The notes under the pieces were generated by a model. The model searched no databases, was not told where the DNA came from, and saw only the letters and a program-made list of their open reading frames with translations. Source: CAJQHK01 sp038142525 (GTDB lineage: Bacteria; Pseudomonadota; Alphaproteobacteria; Rickettsiales; UBA1997). From it: DNA of 34,504 nucleotides. Positions 28,169 through 34,504 of this stretch are shown here, piece by piece. The stretch is from the NCBI GenBank assembly GCA_038142525.1, contig JAYQKE010000027.1, forward strand, positions 1 through 34,504, read 5' to 3'. The position numbers and the translations under genes are program-made. Within the stretch, counting starts at the first letter, position 1. Every line of letters begins with the position of its first letter.

Positions 28169-29254
28169 TTAAGGGGTTTTATTTGCTATCAAAGAATTTT
28201 CAAAATCCTGTAATTTTAAAATCATTTCTTCGAATTTTGGAAAATCTTTAAAAAACATCTCCTCCATATTTTTGTAATCTTTTTTGATTTCAGCAATTCG
28301 GGACTCGTTTGGAATTAATTTAATATCAGAGAACTCCTTAATTTTATCATAATCAACCCAGCTCTCATTCCAAAAATCATCTTTGTTTTTAACGACTGCT
28401 TCTAATATTTCTAAATCATCTATTGGATAAATATTTAAACCATTTGCCAATATGGAATAAACATCGTAATAATGTCTGGAGTAATTTTGATTAATTGGCT
28501 TTTCTTCAGGGCGAAGCGTTATGGAGTGAAGGATTAATAATTTTTCGATAAAATTCCTTTTGATGGAAAGGGTATTAACTTCAAATTCATCAAAATAATC
28601 AGATAATATCTTCTTTGCGTATGGTACAATAACTTTCTTTTCCGATGGCCATATTCCACCTAACGCACCAAATTCCAATTTTATTTTTGGCTTAATGTAG
28701 TTATAATTACCTTTATTGACAACACTTCCTTCTTTTAATTTTTCTGTAAATGCCATTTCTTTTGTGTTCCAACCCATAATTGGACCAGTAAAATATTCTC
28801 TTTGAGGATTTGGGAATGTAAAAAACAAGGTTATGTTATTTTTATCATCTTCGTCAAAAACCAACTCATAATTTTCATTTTCAAGCTCAGCATCAAACGC
28901 TGTTTTTAGAATTGGTGAAATTTCATTTTCTACAAATTTTTTGGCCGCTTTTCTGTTTCTGGATTTAATTTTATCAACTTTTTGAGATTCACCACTAATT
29001 TCCAAAATATTTGAATTGATTGTAATATCAACATCTTCTGAAAATCTACCAATCGTATCATAGGCTTTTGAAAGACATGTACCACCTTTAAAAATAAGAC
29101 TATCTTTTAATTGCTCACATGAGAATAATTTTTGCAAAACATAGCAAACCCAAATATCCTTTTCAACAATATCAAATCTTAAACCCAGATCATTTGACAC
29201 TTTTTGAATTAAGTTTTTTCTCTCAATAGAATTTAATTTAATAAATTTCTTCAT
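28169..29254 (-). CDS. abiEii: AbiEii-type nucleotidyltransferase toxin
   Basis: A 361-residue protein of the AbiEii/AbiGii family (PF08843). The nucleotidyltransferase signature is clear: F-K-G-G-T-C-L-S-K-A-Y, then R-F-S-E-D-V-D-I, where the two Asp bind metal, and later R-H-Y-Y-D-V-Y-S-I, the family's motif IV. Family members act as type IV toxin-antitoxin toxins that block growth after phage infection, by nucleotide transfer to RNA targets in studied cases. Its ATG directly follows the TAG stop of the antitoxin gene, the usual coupled arrangement. At 361 residues it is somewhat longer than typical. Intact. Confidence 0.93.
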   Translation of the reverse strand: MKKFIKLNSIERKNLIQKVSNDLGLRFDIVEKDIWVCYVLQKLFSCEQLKDSLIFKGGTCLSKAYDTIGRFSEDVDITINSNILEISGESQKVDKIKSRNRKAAKKFVENEISPILKTAFDAELENENYELVFDEDDKNNITLFFTFPNPQREYFTGPIMGWNTKEMAFTEKLKEGSVVNKGNYNYIKPKIKLEFGALGGIWPSEKKVIVPYAKKILSDYFDEFEVNTLSIKRNFIEKLLILHSITLRPEEKPINQNYSRHYYDVYSILANGLNIYPIDDLEILEAVVKNKDDFWNESWVDYDKIKEFSDIKLIPNESRIAEIKKDYKNMEEMFFKDFPKFEEMILKLQDFENSLIANKTP

Positions 29255-29854
29255 CTATGTGGCATTTAATTTATAAACAATATCTGACATCCAAGAAGAA
29301 AGATTGCTCGACATTTTAGCTAAATATTTCTTATCAACAGAATTCAATATCGAAGCACATCTATTTAAAATATCGTCAGTAATGTTATTTTTACCTAAAT
29401 AGCTCAAAGCGTTTAGAATTAATATTATTTTACTTGGAGCATCAATAGGCGGATTAATTTTAGTATGTTTGAAGCAAATTATATTATTGCCAATTTTTCT
29501 TTTAAATGACCTACCTGTAGTTAGATAATTATTTTGAGCTGGTACTTGATTAGAAAAGCCCAAAATATTAGCACAAACTGCACCGGAGGGAAAAATTGAA
29601 ACTCCTAAAGAATGTGCGATAGCTTTTGCGATATCATCAATTGATGGCGGAATAATTCCAATGTCCTTTTGAACGATAGGATAATAATAAATTCCCCAAT
29701 CAATTCTTGTAATAAAACCATCATCAATTAATCTGCTTAAATTCTTATCAATGGTATTTCTAGTTGATAGATCGGCAAAATCTTTAGCACAAAAAACCCA
29801 GCCTCTTTTTTTGGTTTTTATTCTTTGTAAGATTTTGTCTTTTATAGCACTCAT
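29255..29854 (-). CDS. abiEi: AbiEi-type antitoxin/regulator (DUF6088)
   Basis: A 199-residue protein with an N-terminal winged-helix part (A-K-D-F-A-D-L-S-T-R-N-T-I-D-K-N-L-S-R-L, then D-G-F-I-T-R-I-D-W-G-I-Y-Y-Y-P) and a C-terminal domain with I-F-P-S-G-A-V-C-A-N-I-L-G and L-T-T-G-R-S. These are features of DUF6088/AbiEi proteins that represses their own operon and counter the AbiEii toxin. It is the first gene of the unit, with a good promoter 40-70 bases upstream. Intact. Confidence 0.9.
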   Translation of the reverse strand: MSAIKDKILQRIKTKKRGWVFCAKDFADLSTRNTIDKNLSRLIDDGFITRIDWGIYYYPIVQKDIGIIPPSIDDIAKAIAHSLGVSIFPSGAVCANILGFSNQVPAQNNYLTTGRSFKRKIGNNIICFKHTKINPPIDAPSKIILILNALSYLGKNNITDDILNRCASILNSVDKKYLAKMSSNLSSWMSDIVYKLNAT

Positions 29855-29891
29855 AGCTTATTAAAAGTAATTAAATTAAAGTCATAAATAT

Positions 29892-29920
29892 ATGATAATA
29901 TTTCTGACAATAAAAGTCAA
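29892..29920 (-). promoter_or_regulatory. Promoter of the AbiE operon
   Basis: On the minus strand TTGACT (29915-29920) and TATCAT (29892-29897) are exactly 17 bases apart, about 40 bases upstream of the AbiEi start. The -35 is one base from consensus. Confidence 0.55.
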
Positions 29921-30230
29921 TGAGAATTAGATGCCCATCCAAAATAGCTTTGTAAATATGAATGTTAAATTGGGATTCGAATTGACCCTTTAAAAGTTCG
30001 TAATTGATGTCGCTTGCCTTAACAAGCACAAAAGTTCGAAATTTAAAGGACGACCCAAAACCTCATTTAACCCTTGTATTCTCTGCATCGGAAAATTAGG
30101 ATAATAGTTCGTAAAGTGTGCTTTGCACACCGCCACACTATTATTTTTCTACATCCAGTACAATCCAACAACACCAATCAAATCAAGGTTTAATCACTTT
30201 TTATTGTCTAGCTAAATCCAGCAAAATCTG
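29921..30230. repeat. Gene-free spacer with clustered direct and inverted repeats
   Basis: No coding sequence is supported here. The motif AAAAGTTCG occurs at 29992-30000 and 30030-30038, and AGTTCGTAA at 29995-30003 and 30106-30114. CCTTTAAA (29987-29994) mirrors TTTAAAGG (30042-30049) and encloses a small stem GCTTG (30012-30016)/CAAGC (30023-30027). GTGTGC (30116-30121)/GCACAC (30125-30130) is a perfect stem with a TTT loop. The cluster lies between the AbiE promoter and an integrase promoter, where attachment or accessory-factor sites would be expected. No tRNA could be folded from it by eye. Confidence 0.4.
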
Positions 30231-30259
30231 TTGACAACCAGAAAATATGGGGGTAGAAT
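30231..30259 (+). promoter_or_regulatory. Near-consensus promoter of the P4-type integrase
   Basis: TTGACA (30231-30236), 17-base spacer, TAGAAT (30254-30259): a perfect -35 and a -10 with one mismatch. Start of transcription would be near 30266, giving a leader of about 35 bases before ATG 30301. Confidence 0.65.
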
Positions 30260-30297
30260 TGGGGATATAAATTTTATTATTTTGCTTTATACCCCCA
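30248..30297. promoter_or_regulatory. Mirrored TGGGGGTA boxes flanking the integrase transcription start
   Basis: TGGGGGTA (30248-30255) overlaps the promoter spacer and -10 box; its exact reverse complement TACCCCCA lies at 30290-30297, three bases before the start codon. Centres are 42 bases apart, about four helical turns. In DNA this open stretch is strongly A+T-rich, so two exact G5/C5 boxes stand out. A repressor loop or integrase-binding sites are possible. In RNA the second box alone is transcribed, so a leader hairpin with the first is not expected. Confidence 0.45.
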
Positions 30298-30300
30298 ATA

Positions 30301-31485
30301 ATGAATTTAACTGATAAATCCATCAAAAATTTAGAAATCAAAGATAAAAGCTATAAAATAGCTGATGGTGGGGGTTTATATCTATTGGTGAATCCTAATA
30401 ATAGTAAATATTGGAGGTTAAAATATAGGATAGCAAATAAAGAAAAAACCTTATCAATTGGGATATACCCCCAAATTTCATTAAAAGAAGCTAGAATCAA
30501 GAGAGAAATAGCAAAAAAGGACTTAAAAAATAACATTGACCCATCTGGGAAGAAGAAATTAGAAAAATTACAACAATTAATTAATCTTGAAAATTCTTTT
30601 GAATCTATTGCCAGAGATTGGCATCAAAAACAACAAGATAATTGGACAGATAGGCACTTTAATTATGTTTTAAGAAGATTAGAAGCTGATATCTTTCCAT
30701 TTTTAGGCACAAGACCAATAAATGACATTGAGCCACCAGAACTACTGGCAGTTTTAAAGAAAATTGAAAATCGAGGTGCAATTGACATCGCCAAAAGAGC
30801 CATGCAAACAACAGGACAAATATTTAGATATGCAATAGCAAATGGCATTGCTAAAAGAGACATCACAGCAGATTTAAAAGGTGCATTACAAACCAGAAAG
30901 AAAACACATTTTAATAGATTAGATGAAAAGGAATTGCCAGAATTTTTACAAAAATTAGAAAATTATCACGGAGATGAATTGACCAAATTAGCTTTAAAAT
31001 TACTTATTTTAACAATTTTAAGAACAGGAGAAATTATTGGTGCAAGATGGGAAGAAATTGATTTTGACAAGAAGGAATGGCATATTCCAATTGAGCGGAT
31101 GAAAGCCAGAAGAAAGCATATTGTACCACTTACCAAACAATCAATTGACATCATAAAACAAATTAGAAAATTACATAATAACCAAATTTATCTTTTTCCA
31201 AATGTTAATAATTCCAATAAAACAATAAGTAATAATACCCTACTTTATGCAATTTATCGCTTAGGTTATCACAGCAGAACAACAACACATGGATTCAGAG
31301 GTTTAACATCAACAATCCTTAATGAAAATGAGTTTAATCGTGATCATATAGAATTACAGCTTGCCCATAGTGAAGATGACAAGGTAAGAGCTAGCTATAA
31401 TCATGCTAAATATCTTGAACAAAGGCATAAAATGATGAGATGGTGGAGTGATTATTTAGAGAATAAAGGAATGGAAATTGAATAA
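30301..31485 (+). CDS. P4-type tyrosine integrase
   Basis: A 394-residue integrase. The N-terminal arm-binding DUF4102 domain (1-90) shows I-A-D-G-G-G-L-Y-L-L-V and S-I-G-I-Y-P-Q-I-S-L-K-E-A-R. A core-binding domain follows (about 95-190). The catalytic domain has the first Arg in L-R-T-G-E-I-I-G-A-R-W (about 240), H-G-F-R-G (about 329), and the H-S-E-D-D-K-V-R-A-S-Y-N-H-A-K-Y block with the nucleophilic Tyr near 365. All key residues are present, so it should be active. It probably inserts a genomic island. It abuts the next gene (stop and start codons adjacent). Confidence 0.95.
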   Translation: MNLTDKSIKNLEIKDKSYKIADGGGLYLLVNPNNSKYWRLKYRIANKEKTLSIGIYPQISLKEARIKREIAKKDLKNNIDPSGKKKLEKLQQLINLENSFESIARDWHQKQQDNWTDRHFNYVLRRLEADIFPFLGTRPINDIEPPELLAVLKKIENRGAIDIAKRAMQTTGQIFRYAIANGIAKRDITADLKGALQTRKKTHFNRLDEKELPEFLQKLENYHGDELTKLALKLLILTILRTGEIIGARWEEIDFDKKEWHIPIERMKARRKHIVPLTKQSIDIIKQIRKLHNNQIYLFPNVNNSNKTISNNTLLYAIYRLGYHSRTTTHGFRGLTSTILNENEFNRDHIELQLAHSEDDKVRASYNHAKYLEQRHKMMRWWSDYLENKGMEIE

Positions 31486-32349
31486 ATGGAAGAAATAATA
31501 TCATATTCAGAAAATAGTTTTCCAAAATGGATTCCAGATCATGCAATTGATAGCTTTTTGTCAGAAGTAGAGGATGAAGTCTTTAAAAGATGCGGAGAAT
31601 ATAAAACAAGCTTCTCAATATCATTATTTGATAATGATTTCAATTTATTAGGCAGAAAAATTGATAAATGTTATAATGTATTGTTTAGACTGCATAATGC
31701 ATTTAAAATTGGCACTAATATCCAAATGAAGCCTGTATGGGAAAAATTAAACAAGGTTAATTCATTTAGAGTAAGTGGCCTATTTTTATTTTTAGGTGGC
31801 TTGATATCTATTAACTATGGCATGACCTCTTTTGACAAAAAAGAGAAAATTATTAATGATCATCTAAAATTAATAAATGATTTTAAAAACAAGATTAATG
31901 ATGAAGATGCAATTTATTCATCATATAATCCAAATATGCTAAAGAAAAATGAAATTCATTTTTTACATGGCGATATTACATATAATTTATTTTATCATAT
32001 TGAGCAATTTGAAAAAGGGCTTAATAAAATTTTAAATCATTATAAAAATAATAAAGAAGTAATTGAAAGAAACTATTATTTACAATCGCCTATATCAAGA
32101 AAATCTAATATTAATAATAGAGACTTAATATTCTATGCTAGAAAGGTTAAATTATATTTTCTAAAATATTATAAAAAACCACTAAACCAAGAAATTGCAA
32201 CAATAATAAATCTAGTCTTTCAAGATAATGATTTTATAGCTGATGCTGATTATATTGCAAAAATAACCAAAAAAATAGATAAAGAATATAAAGCATCCAT
32301 AAAAATGGAAGATTCACCAATAACTTATCGCTTCGAACCCTCCTTTTAG
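31486..32349 (+). CDS. Unknown protein coupled to the integrase
   Basis: A 287-residue protein with no family I recognise, starting on the base after the integrase stop codon, which implies one transcript and coupled translation. It has one hydrophobic stretch (F-R-V-S-G-L-F-L-F-L-G-G-L-I-S-I, about residue 94-109) that may be a buried or membrane helix, and is otherwise helical and rich in Lys, Asn and Ile. No catalytic motif is obvious. As cargo between integrase and AlpA, it may be a defence, regulation or transfer gene; the sequence does not decide. Intact. Confidence 0.6.
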   Translation: MEEIISYSENSFPKWIPDHAIDSFLSEVEDEVFKRCGEYKTSFSISLFDNDFNLLGRKIDKCYNVLFRLHNAFKIGTNIQMKPVWEKLNKVNSFRVSGLFLFLGGLISINYGMTSFDKKEKIINDHLKLINDFKNKINDEDAIYSSYNPNMLKKNEIHFLHGDITYNLFYHIEQFEKGLNKILNHYKNNKEVIERNYYLQSPISRKSNINNRDLIFYARKVKLYFLKYYKKPLNQEIATIINLVFQDNDFIADADYIAKITKKIDKEYKASIKMEDSPITYRFEPSF

Positions 32350-32379
32350 AATATAAGAAATCATCCATCCTAAGAATAT

Positions 32380-32397
32380 CAACATAATCTTATGTTG
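32380..32397. promoter_or_regulatory. Palindrome upstream of alpA-like gene
   Basis: CAACATAA (32380-32387), two bases, TTATGTTG (32390-32397): a perfect 8-base inverted repeat, 30 bases before the AlpA-like start codon, in the 76-base gap. It is a plausible operator. Confidence 0.45.
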
Positions 32398-32426
32398 TTT
32401 AATATTAACCATTAATAATATATTCT

Positions 32427-32627
32427 ATGGATACAAAAAACATTTCACTTCCAGAAACTGGCTTTGTTAGATTGCCAGTAATTTTAAAAATCTTTCCAAT
32501 TGGCAAATCAACTTGGTGGCAAGGGGTCAAAGATGGCAAATATCCAAAACCAGTAAAATTAGGACAAAGAACCACCGCTTGGAAGGTAGAGGATATAAAA
32601 AATCTAATTAATCAATATTCAAAATAA
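32427..32627 (+). CDS. AlpA-like helix-turn-helix regulator
   Basis: A 66-residue protein that is essentially one AlpA/excisionase-type winged HTH: F-V-R-L-P-V-I-L-K-I-F-P-I-G-K-S-T-W-W, then G-K-Y-P-K-P-V-K-L-G-Q-R-T-T-A-W-K-V-E-D-I. The K-Y-P-x-P-V-K-L-G block is diagnostic. These proteins typically switch on integrase or excision genes of P4-like elements. A palindrome lies just upstream, and the next gene starts two bases after its stop. Confidence 0.9.
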   Translation: MDTKNISLPETGFVRLPVILKIFPIGKSTWWQGVKDGKYPKPVKLGQRTTAWKVEDIKNLINQYSK

Positions 32628-32629
32628 TA

Positions 32630-33159
32630 ATGGGTAAAAGAATTTACCCATTAAACAAGATAAAATATTGGTATTGTTATGATATTAATGATATTTGTGA
32701 TCTTTATCAAGAATTTGATTTAAGTGATCGCACTATTTTTTCTTGGATCAAGAAGGGTTTAGTCAAAATTGATAATAAAAGACCATTTTTAATAAGAGGT
32801 TATGATTTAAAAAATTTTCTTGGCAAGATGAATAAATCTAATAAATGCCAAACAAAATTTGATCAAATGTTTTGTATGAGTTGTAAAGATGCTAGAAATT
32901 TTTATCAAAATCAAATTACAATTGAAATGAAAAATAATTTTTTAGCAGTAAAAACAATATGTAGAACCTGCAAATCAACCATGAATAAATCATATAAATT
33001 AGATAATTTTGGAGAACTTAAAAGAAAATTTAATATGGTGGAAAAGTTGCAATTAAGTGATTGCAAAACTCCCCCTTAAAGACTGACTTACAGATTCAAG
33101 AAAAAATCAATTTAAAACAGCTAAATTTAATTGATTTAATCGATGAAAAAGAAAAATAA
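32630..33159 (+). CDS. HTH protein with a Cys-rich zinc-binding part, C-terminus probably frameshifted
   Basis: The uninterrupted frame is 32630-33079 (149 residues). The N-terminal HTH reads L-S-D-R-T-I-F-S-W-I-K-K-G-L, followed by K-R-P-F-L-I-R-G-Y-D-L-K-N-F-L. The second half has C-M-S-C and C-R-T-C pairs, about 35 residues apart, a likely zinc site. I recall this combination next to tyrosine recombinases in Alphaproteobacteria. At a run of five C (33070-33074) a one-base shift would add about 26 residues (Q-I-Q-E-K-I-N-L-K-Q) to TAA 33157-33159, overlapping the recombinase start at 33143. The extension is less sure than the core. Confidence 0.75.
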
Positions 33160-34177
33160 TGAAGATGAAAAACTCTATAATGCTAAAAATGATAGAATAA
33201 AATATGATTATCGCATTCATAAAAAAAGAGCATTAAAAAGAGATCATAAAACAATAATTGACGAGCTAAAACATATTAGAAAATTTGAGATATTTATTAA
33301 ATTTAAAAATATTGAAATTTTTGATCAAAATATTGCTGATCAATATATCAATTGGCTTTTTCGTGAAAATTTATCATTATCATTTATTAATGATAATTTA
33401 AGGATTCTAAAAGAATTTTTAAAATGGTTAGAAAGGCAAAGGGGCTATAAATCAAAAATTGATTATAATCATATTGATTATTTGAACATTAGTAATAATC
33501 AAAGAAAAATGGCAAAAGCAAAGGAATATCAAGAATCTTACACCTATCAAGAGATTATTAAGACTATCCGCCAAATGCCAGAAAATTCCAATATTGCAAA
33601 AAGAAATAAAGCAATTATTTCGCTTCAAGCCCTAGCATCTCTAAGACCATCAGAATTAAGAACAGTAAAAATGAAAAATTTAAGAAATATTAATGATAAA
33701 TATTTTATTGATGTAAACCCAAAAAATATGGAGGTTAAATTTGCCAAACAAAGAAAAGCCGATTTTATGCCATTACCAAAAGATATTTCGCAAAATCTTT
33801 TAAATTGGTATAAATTTTTAAAAGAAATTAATTTTAAAAATGCCGATCCTTTATTTCCAATAATTCCAAATAATTTTAATCAAAATAATCTATTTGAAGA
33901 AAATATCAAATTTACAGGAATTAAAGCCAATTCATCAATTTGCAATATTTTTAAAAAAGCATTTACAAATGCAGGATTTGAATATATTAATCCTCATAAT
34001 TTCCGCCATACTGCAATTAGATTTGCCGAAACACAAAGCCCAGCATTTTTAAATGCAGTTAGGCAATCACTTGGTCATTCCTCAATTGAAACCTCATTTA
34101 ATAGCTATGGAACTTTATCAGAATATGATCAAAGAGAAAGGATAAATGGGTTAGAATATGATTTTGAGAAAGAATAA
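33143..34177 (+). CDS. Second tyrosine recombinase
   Basis: A 344-residue tyrosine recombinase unlike the P4-type enzyme above: no DUF4102 domain, but a SAM-like N-terminal core-binding domain (about 35-110) and a catalytic domain with A-S-L-R-P-S-E-L-R (about 165-173), H-N-F-R-H-T (about 282-287), L-G-H-S-S-I-E-T (about 310-317) and the Tyr in F-N-S-Y-G (about 321). All catalytic positions seem present. It follows the Cys-rich HTH gene, with which it seems to form a recurrent pair. It may mobilise a smaller nested element, or invert or excise part of the island. Confidence 0.88.
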   Translation: MKKKNNEDEKLYNAKNDRIKYDYRIHKKRALKRDHKTIIDELKHIRKFEIFIKFKNIEIFDQNIADQYINWLFRENLSLSFINDNLRILKEFLKWLERQRGYKSKIDYNHIDYLNISNNQRKMAKAKEYQESYTYQEIIKTIRQMPENSNIAKRNKAIISLQALASLRPSELRTVKMKNLRNINDKYFIDVNPKNMEVKFAKQRKADFMPLPKDISQNLLNWYKFLKEINFKNADPLFPIIPNNFNQNNLFEENIKFTGIKANSSICNIFKKAFTNAGFEYINPHNFRHTAIRFAETQSPAFLNAVRQSLGHSSIETSFNSYGTLSEYDQRERINGLEYDFEKE

Positions 34178-34242
34178 TAATTGTAATTTTGTTAATTACT
34201 TTTATTATTAGTGGCAATATTTCTATCTAAAAAATAAATAAA

Positions 34243-34314
34243 ATGACTAAAAACCTTCAAGAATATCTAAATGAATTTGATAATAAATTTTCAGGCATTG
34301 TTAATCCAAAATAG
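34243..34314 (+). pseudogene. N-terminal fragment of a gene cut at an IS1-like remnant
   Basis: ATG 34243 begins M-T-K-N-L-Q-E-Y-L-N-E-F-D-N-K-F and stops after 23 residues (TAG 34312-34314), exactly where the IS1-like sequence begins on the other strand. A normal start region that ends at an element border suggests a gene truncated by insertion. The original gene cannot be named. Confidence 0.4.
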
Positions 34315-34504
34315 ATAATAAAGTATGTGCCTTGGATTGAATATGCTTATCCTTAGGAACAAATTTCTCATACGGTTTCCAATAATCCGTTGCTATAATG
34401 CCTTTAGCTCTGTCTTTTACTCCTTCCCAAAGTTCTTTTCCAGTTCTTGTAGATCTGTCGCCAACAACGAAGTTGATGAATTCTTTTGCATATCTATCAA
34501 CAGC
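34301..34504 (-). mobile_element. IS1-family transposase fragment, C-terminus lost
   Basis: The minus strand encodes 67 residues running off the right edge of the window: R-Y-A-K-E-F-I-N-F-V-V-G-D-R-S-T, then A-T-D-Y-W-K-P-Y-E-K-F-V-P-K-D-K-H-I-Q-S-K-A, the DDE-domain pattern of IS1 transposases with the D in T-D-Y. After Q-S-K-A the sequence diverges (H-T-L-L-S-I-L-D) and stops, so the conserved E-containing end and the terminal inverted repeat are missing. The junction is near 34315-34325. The upstream part lies outside the window. Confidence 0.8.

Noticed and set aside
29970..30060. tRNA gene or tRNA-derived attachment site (TTCGAA words)
   Set aside because: GTTCGAA-like words are present, but no acceptor, D or anticodon stem can be paired around them.
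30116..30150. Terminator at the GTGTGC/GCACAC stem
   Set aside because: The stem is perfect, but the T-run starts about 20 bases later on the plus strand and is absent on the minus strand, so it is listed only as a repeat.
30465..30474. Third copy of ATACCCCCAA as an integrase arm site
   Set aside because: It encodes the conserved I-Y-P-Q of the DUF4102 domain, so coding constraint explains it; only the two boxes upstream of the gene are kept.
34183..34210. Rho-independent terminator after the second recombinase
   Set aside because: GTAATT/AATTAC gives only a six-base A+T stem with a poor T-run, too weak to call.

Overview
The window is A+T-rich accessory DNA from a Gram-negative bacterium. 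The two-partner secretion locus with its outer-membrane transporter, the lipoprotein signals and the Rz1-like outer-membrane spanin indicate an outer membrane. Low G+C and an integrase-side gene pair (Cys-rich HTH protein plus tyrosine recombinase) that I associate with Alphaproteobacteria suggest a Rickettsiales-like, host-associated lineage. That placement is inference. No rRNA, tRNA or core metabolic operon is visible.

Region 1 (1-7090, + strand) is the end of a P2-like contractile tail module in the usual order: sheath FI (cut by the window edge), tube FII, E/E' chaperone with a -1 frameshift site, tape measure T, U, X, D. A DUF6127-like gene and a lysis cassette follow: M15 peptidase endolysin, holin candidate, and nested Rz/Rz1-type spanins. 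A small DUF167/YggU gene sits backwards between FII and E. T, D, the DUF6127-like gene, the endolysin and Rz carry single-base frameshifts.

Region 2 (7091-15480) holds a two-gene unit of unknown function with its own promoter. It converges on a minus-strand type I restriction-modification operon: excisionase-like HTH regulator, HsdM, HsdS, HsdR, then a DUF4268 nuclease-like gene. Three 10-bp direct repeats overlap the predicted hsd promoter. HsdM and HsdS are intact, but HsdR is frameshifted inside its nuclease domain.

Region 3 (15480-26160, + strand) is a two-partner secretion locus: a very large TpsA haemagglutinin/CdiA-like exoprotein (about 2,390 codons once 8 frameshifts are bridged), a small lipoprotein, a PpiC/SurA-like prolyl isomerase and the TpsB transporter. 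The last two are intact.

Region 4 (26165-29920) holds a coiled-coil protein, a sensorless histidine-kinase remnant, an XRE regulator beside two palindromes, a conserved protein of unknown function, and an AbiE-type pair (AbiEii nucleotidyltransferase toxin, AbiEi antitoxin).

Region 5 (29920-34504) is an integration module: repeat-rich spacer, a near-consensus promoter with a mirrored GGGGGTA box, a P4-type integrase, an unknown 287-aa protein, an AlpA-like regulator, a Cys-rich HTH protein and a second tyrosine recombinase. A truncated ORF abuts an IS1-like transposase fragment at the right edge.

The layout reads as stacked mobile or defence cargo: prophage or tailocin tail, restriction-modification, contact-dependent exoprotein, abortive infection and integrases. 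The many one-base indels, with conserved protein sequence continuing cleanly on both sides, mean either recent decay or uncorrected long-read errors. This must be settled before any gene here is called dead.
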